Assembly: GCA_005281725.1 (NCBI GenBank)
Contig: SSBO01000012.1
Coordinates: 18,270,561 to 18,334,560 of the forward strand
Length of the DNA stretch: 64,000 nucleotides
DNA from: Wuchereria bancrofti
Taxonomy: Eukaryota > Nematoda > Chromadorea > Rhabditida > Onchocercidae
Direction of reading: 5' to 3'
Shown piece after piece: positions 62,754-64,000 of this stretch. The number at the start of each line of letters is the position of its first letter. The first letter of the stretch is position 1. The position numbers and the translations under genes are program-made. Under the pieces are notes generated by a model that worked only from the letters and a program-made list of their open reading frames with translations, did no database searches and had not been told where the DNA came from.

Positions 62754-63977
62754 CAATGACAACAATAGACAAATGTTTCCCGGCATCAGGTTCGGTTCGT
62801 AGAATCAGTTTAGATGACCAACCAACCAAAGCCTGTTCAATGTCATCTACGAGTATAGCACCACGACCACTTTGAATAACTCGAACATATTGCCGTTCAC
62901 CGTAAGGCATTTCGTTGACAAAAACATCCATAGAATAACGGCCTATATCATGAAATCTGAAACAAATAAAAAATAGAACGGAGAATTCAGATAGCAGCAA
63001 TCTTTTATTTCATTTATGTCAATGCAAGATCGACTGGGCCAAGTACCCAAAGTAAACCTAATATAAAACATCCATGCATAAGTATTTCAGAATTGTTGTG
63101 GAATTTACAATTTACTAACCTCGATGAACACCAATTAACTTTTCACAATTTTTTCCCTGGCCCTATTCCGTTTCAAAAGCTATAATGTCATAAAAACACT
63201 CACGTGCAAATGGCTCGAACAATTCCATCATTTCCTACTTCTGTTTTTGCTGGCACTAATTCATTTTTGGCATTCTTAACTTCTACTTTGACATTCCTCT
63301 GCACGACGTCACCTGTGTCCACTGCAAAAAAAAAATCTGGAGATGAATGTCAGGAAAAAACGAAAAATATTTTAAAACATTTTGTTTTAAAATTTAATTT
63401 GCTTTCTCAAACTCTTTAAACTCTATTTGACTGAAATAACTGTTTGGAGAATTTCCTTTCTTCGAATTGGTACTTACTACAATTACTCCTATTTATTAAG
63501 GCAACTGACATTCAAAACTGATTTCTTTGCCAGCAAGAATGGTCGATGGGATGCGAGCGATTTTCGGGGGTTCCGAAACTTCCATCACAAATGGTCCGAT
63601 ACCGAGTTGTTGGCCGTTCATAACGATTTCAATTTCGTGTTCTCCTGTAATAATGAAAAGATGCATTAAGCTAGCAAATAAGCTATATTCTTTCCAAAAC
63701 TGATATTTTTAACAGAATTTGAAATATTTGATAATGTAGAAAGTTTTCTAAAAAATTTTTTGATGATTGTGACTGTATCACATAAACGAATTCTAAGCAT
63801 TCATTCGTTCAGTGCTCACTGGTGAATCAACCATATCTAATACAACACTGATGAAATCAAATTCAGTAATTAACTAGTGCCAGGAAAAAATGACACCTGA
63901 TGTCAAAGGTCGGAACTGAACATGATATCCATTGCAAACTTTTTCCACTTCAACATCCAACTCACGACCATGTGAAT
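62754..63977 (-). CDS. fln-1: Filamin repeats, alternative version of 57138-58348
   Basis: Exons 63977-63897, 63644-63510, 63321-63204 and 62956-62754 match 58348-58268, 58019-57885, 57707-57590 and 57340-57138 in length and phase. The coding sequence has a few substitutions (VCNGYHVQF for VYNGYHVQF; NEMPYGERQ for NEMLYGERQ) and introns a few per cent divergence. The contig starts after the N at 62606 in the intron corresponding to 56991. Placed here it would interrupt gene order, because these repeats belong downstream of the linker contig. It is best read as the other allele of that segment. Confidence 0.85.
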
Positions 63978-64000
63978 CTGAATTTCAGCATTCCTCTGTG

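Noticed and set aside
1..64000. CRISPR arrays, bacterial operons, Shine-Dalgarno sites, rho-independent terminators
   Set aside because: The intron-rich genes and retroelements show a eukaryotic nuclear sequence; no regularly spaced repeat-spacer structure was seen.

Overview
The window looks like AT-rich nuclear DNA of a nematode, most likely a parasitic clade III (spirurid/filarial-type) worm. The basis is AT-rich sequence with many introns ending in TTTCAG-like acceptors, a BPI/LBP-like lipid-binding protein gene, a filamin with nematode-like organisation, Pao/BEL retroelements and decayed LINEs. Species cannot be fixed from sequence alone, and no bacterial or organellar DNA is evident.

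Layout, left to right. 1-2283 (+): six 3' exons of a BPI/LBP/CETP-family gene whose 5' part lies outside the window. 2284-14562: gene-poor DNA with two decayed LINE reverse-transcriptase/endonuclease fragments, a 23-bp-arm inverted repeat, a ~90-bp tandem repeat, a diverged direct repeat and a tRNA-like gene at 14273-14343 (-). 14563-18402 (+): a defective Pao/BEL LTR retrotransposon. 19145-23775: LTR scraps and a second, more decayed Pao/BEL element on the minus strand. 23916-36703 (-): a tetraspanin locus with a partial tandem duplication. The copy at 33-37 kb has five cytosine-rich-motif-bearing or membrane-spanning exons plus the start exon intact but lacks the fourth transmembrane segment. 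The older copy at 24-32 kb has many disabling changes upstream but keeps intact exons for the fourth transmembrane segment and tail. 40228-64000 (-): the 3' half of a filamin gene, present in two diverged versions interleaved along the scaffold.

Much of the apparent repetition is an assembly feature. Single N bases at 27006, 29523, 47064, 60862 and 62606, and a 15-N run at 31634, each sit where sequence restarts with a stretch already seen upstream. The 25-32 kb restarts are essentially identical (unmerged contig overlaps). The filamin restarts differ by several per cent with in-frame exon indels (alleles or very recent paralogues). A reader should therefore count one tetraspanin locus and probably one filamin locus.

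Functionally there is no operon or pathway. The three genes encode a secreted or vesicular lipid-binding protein, a four-pass membrane organiser and an actin cross-linker. The most interesting biological point is that an intact tetraspanin reading frame is recovered only by joining exons from both halves of the duplicated locus. All exon models are manual, from reading frames, splice-site consensus and phase agreement, with no alignment or transcript support.
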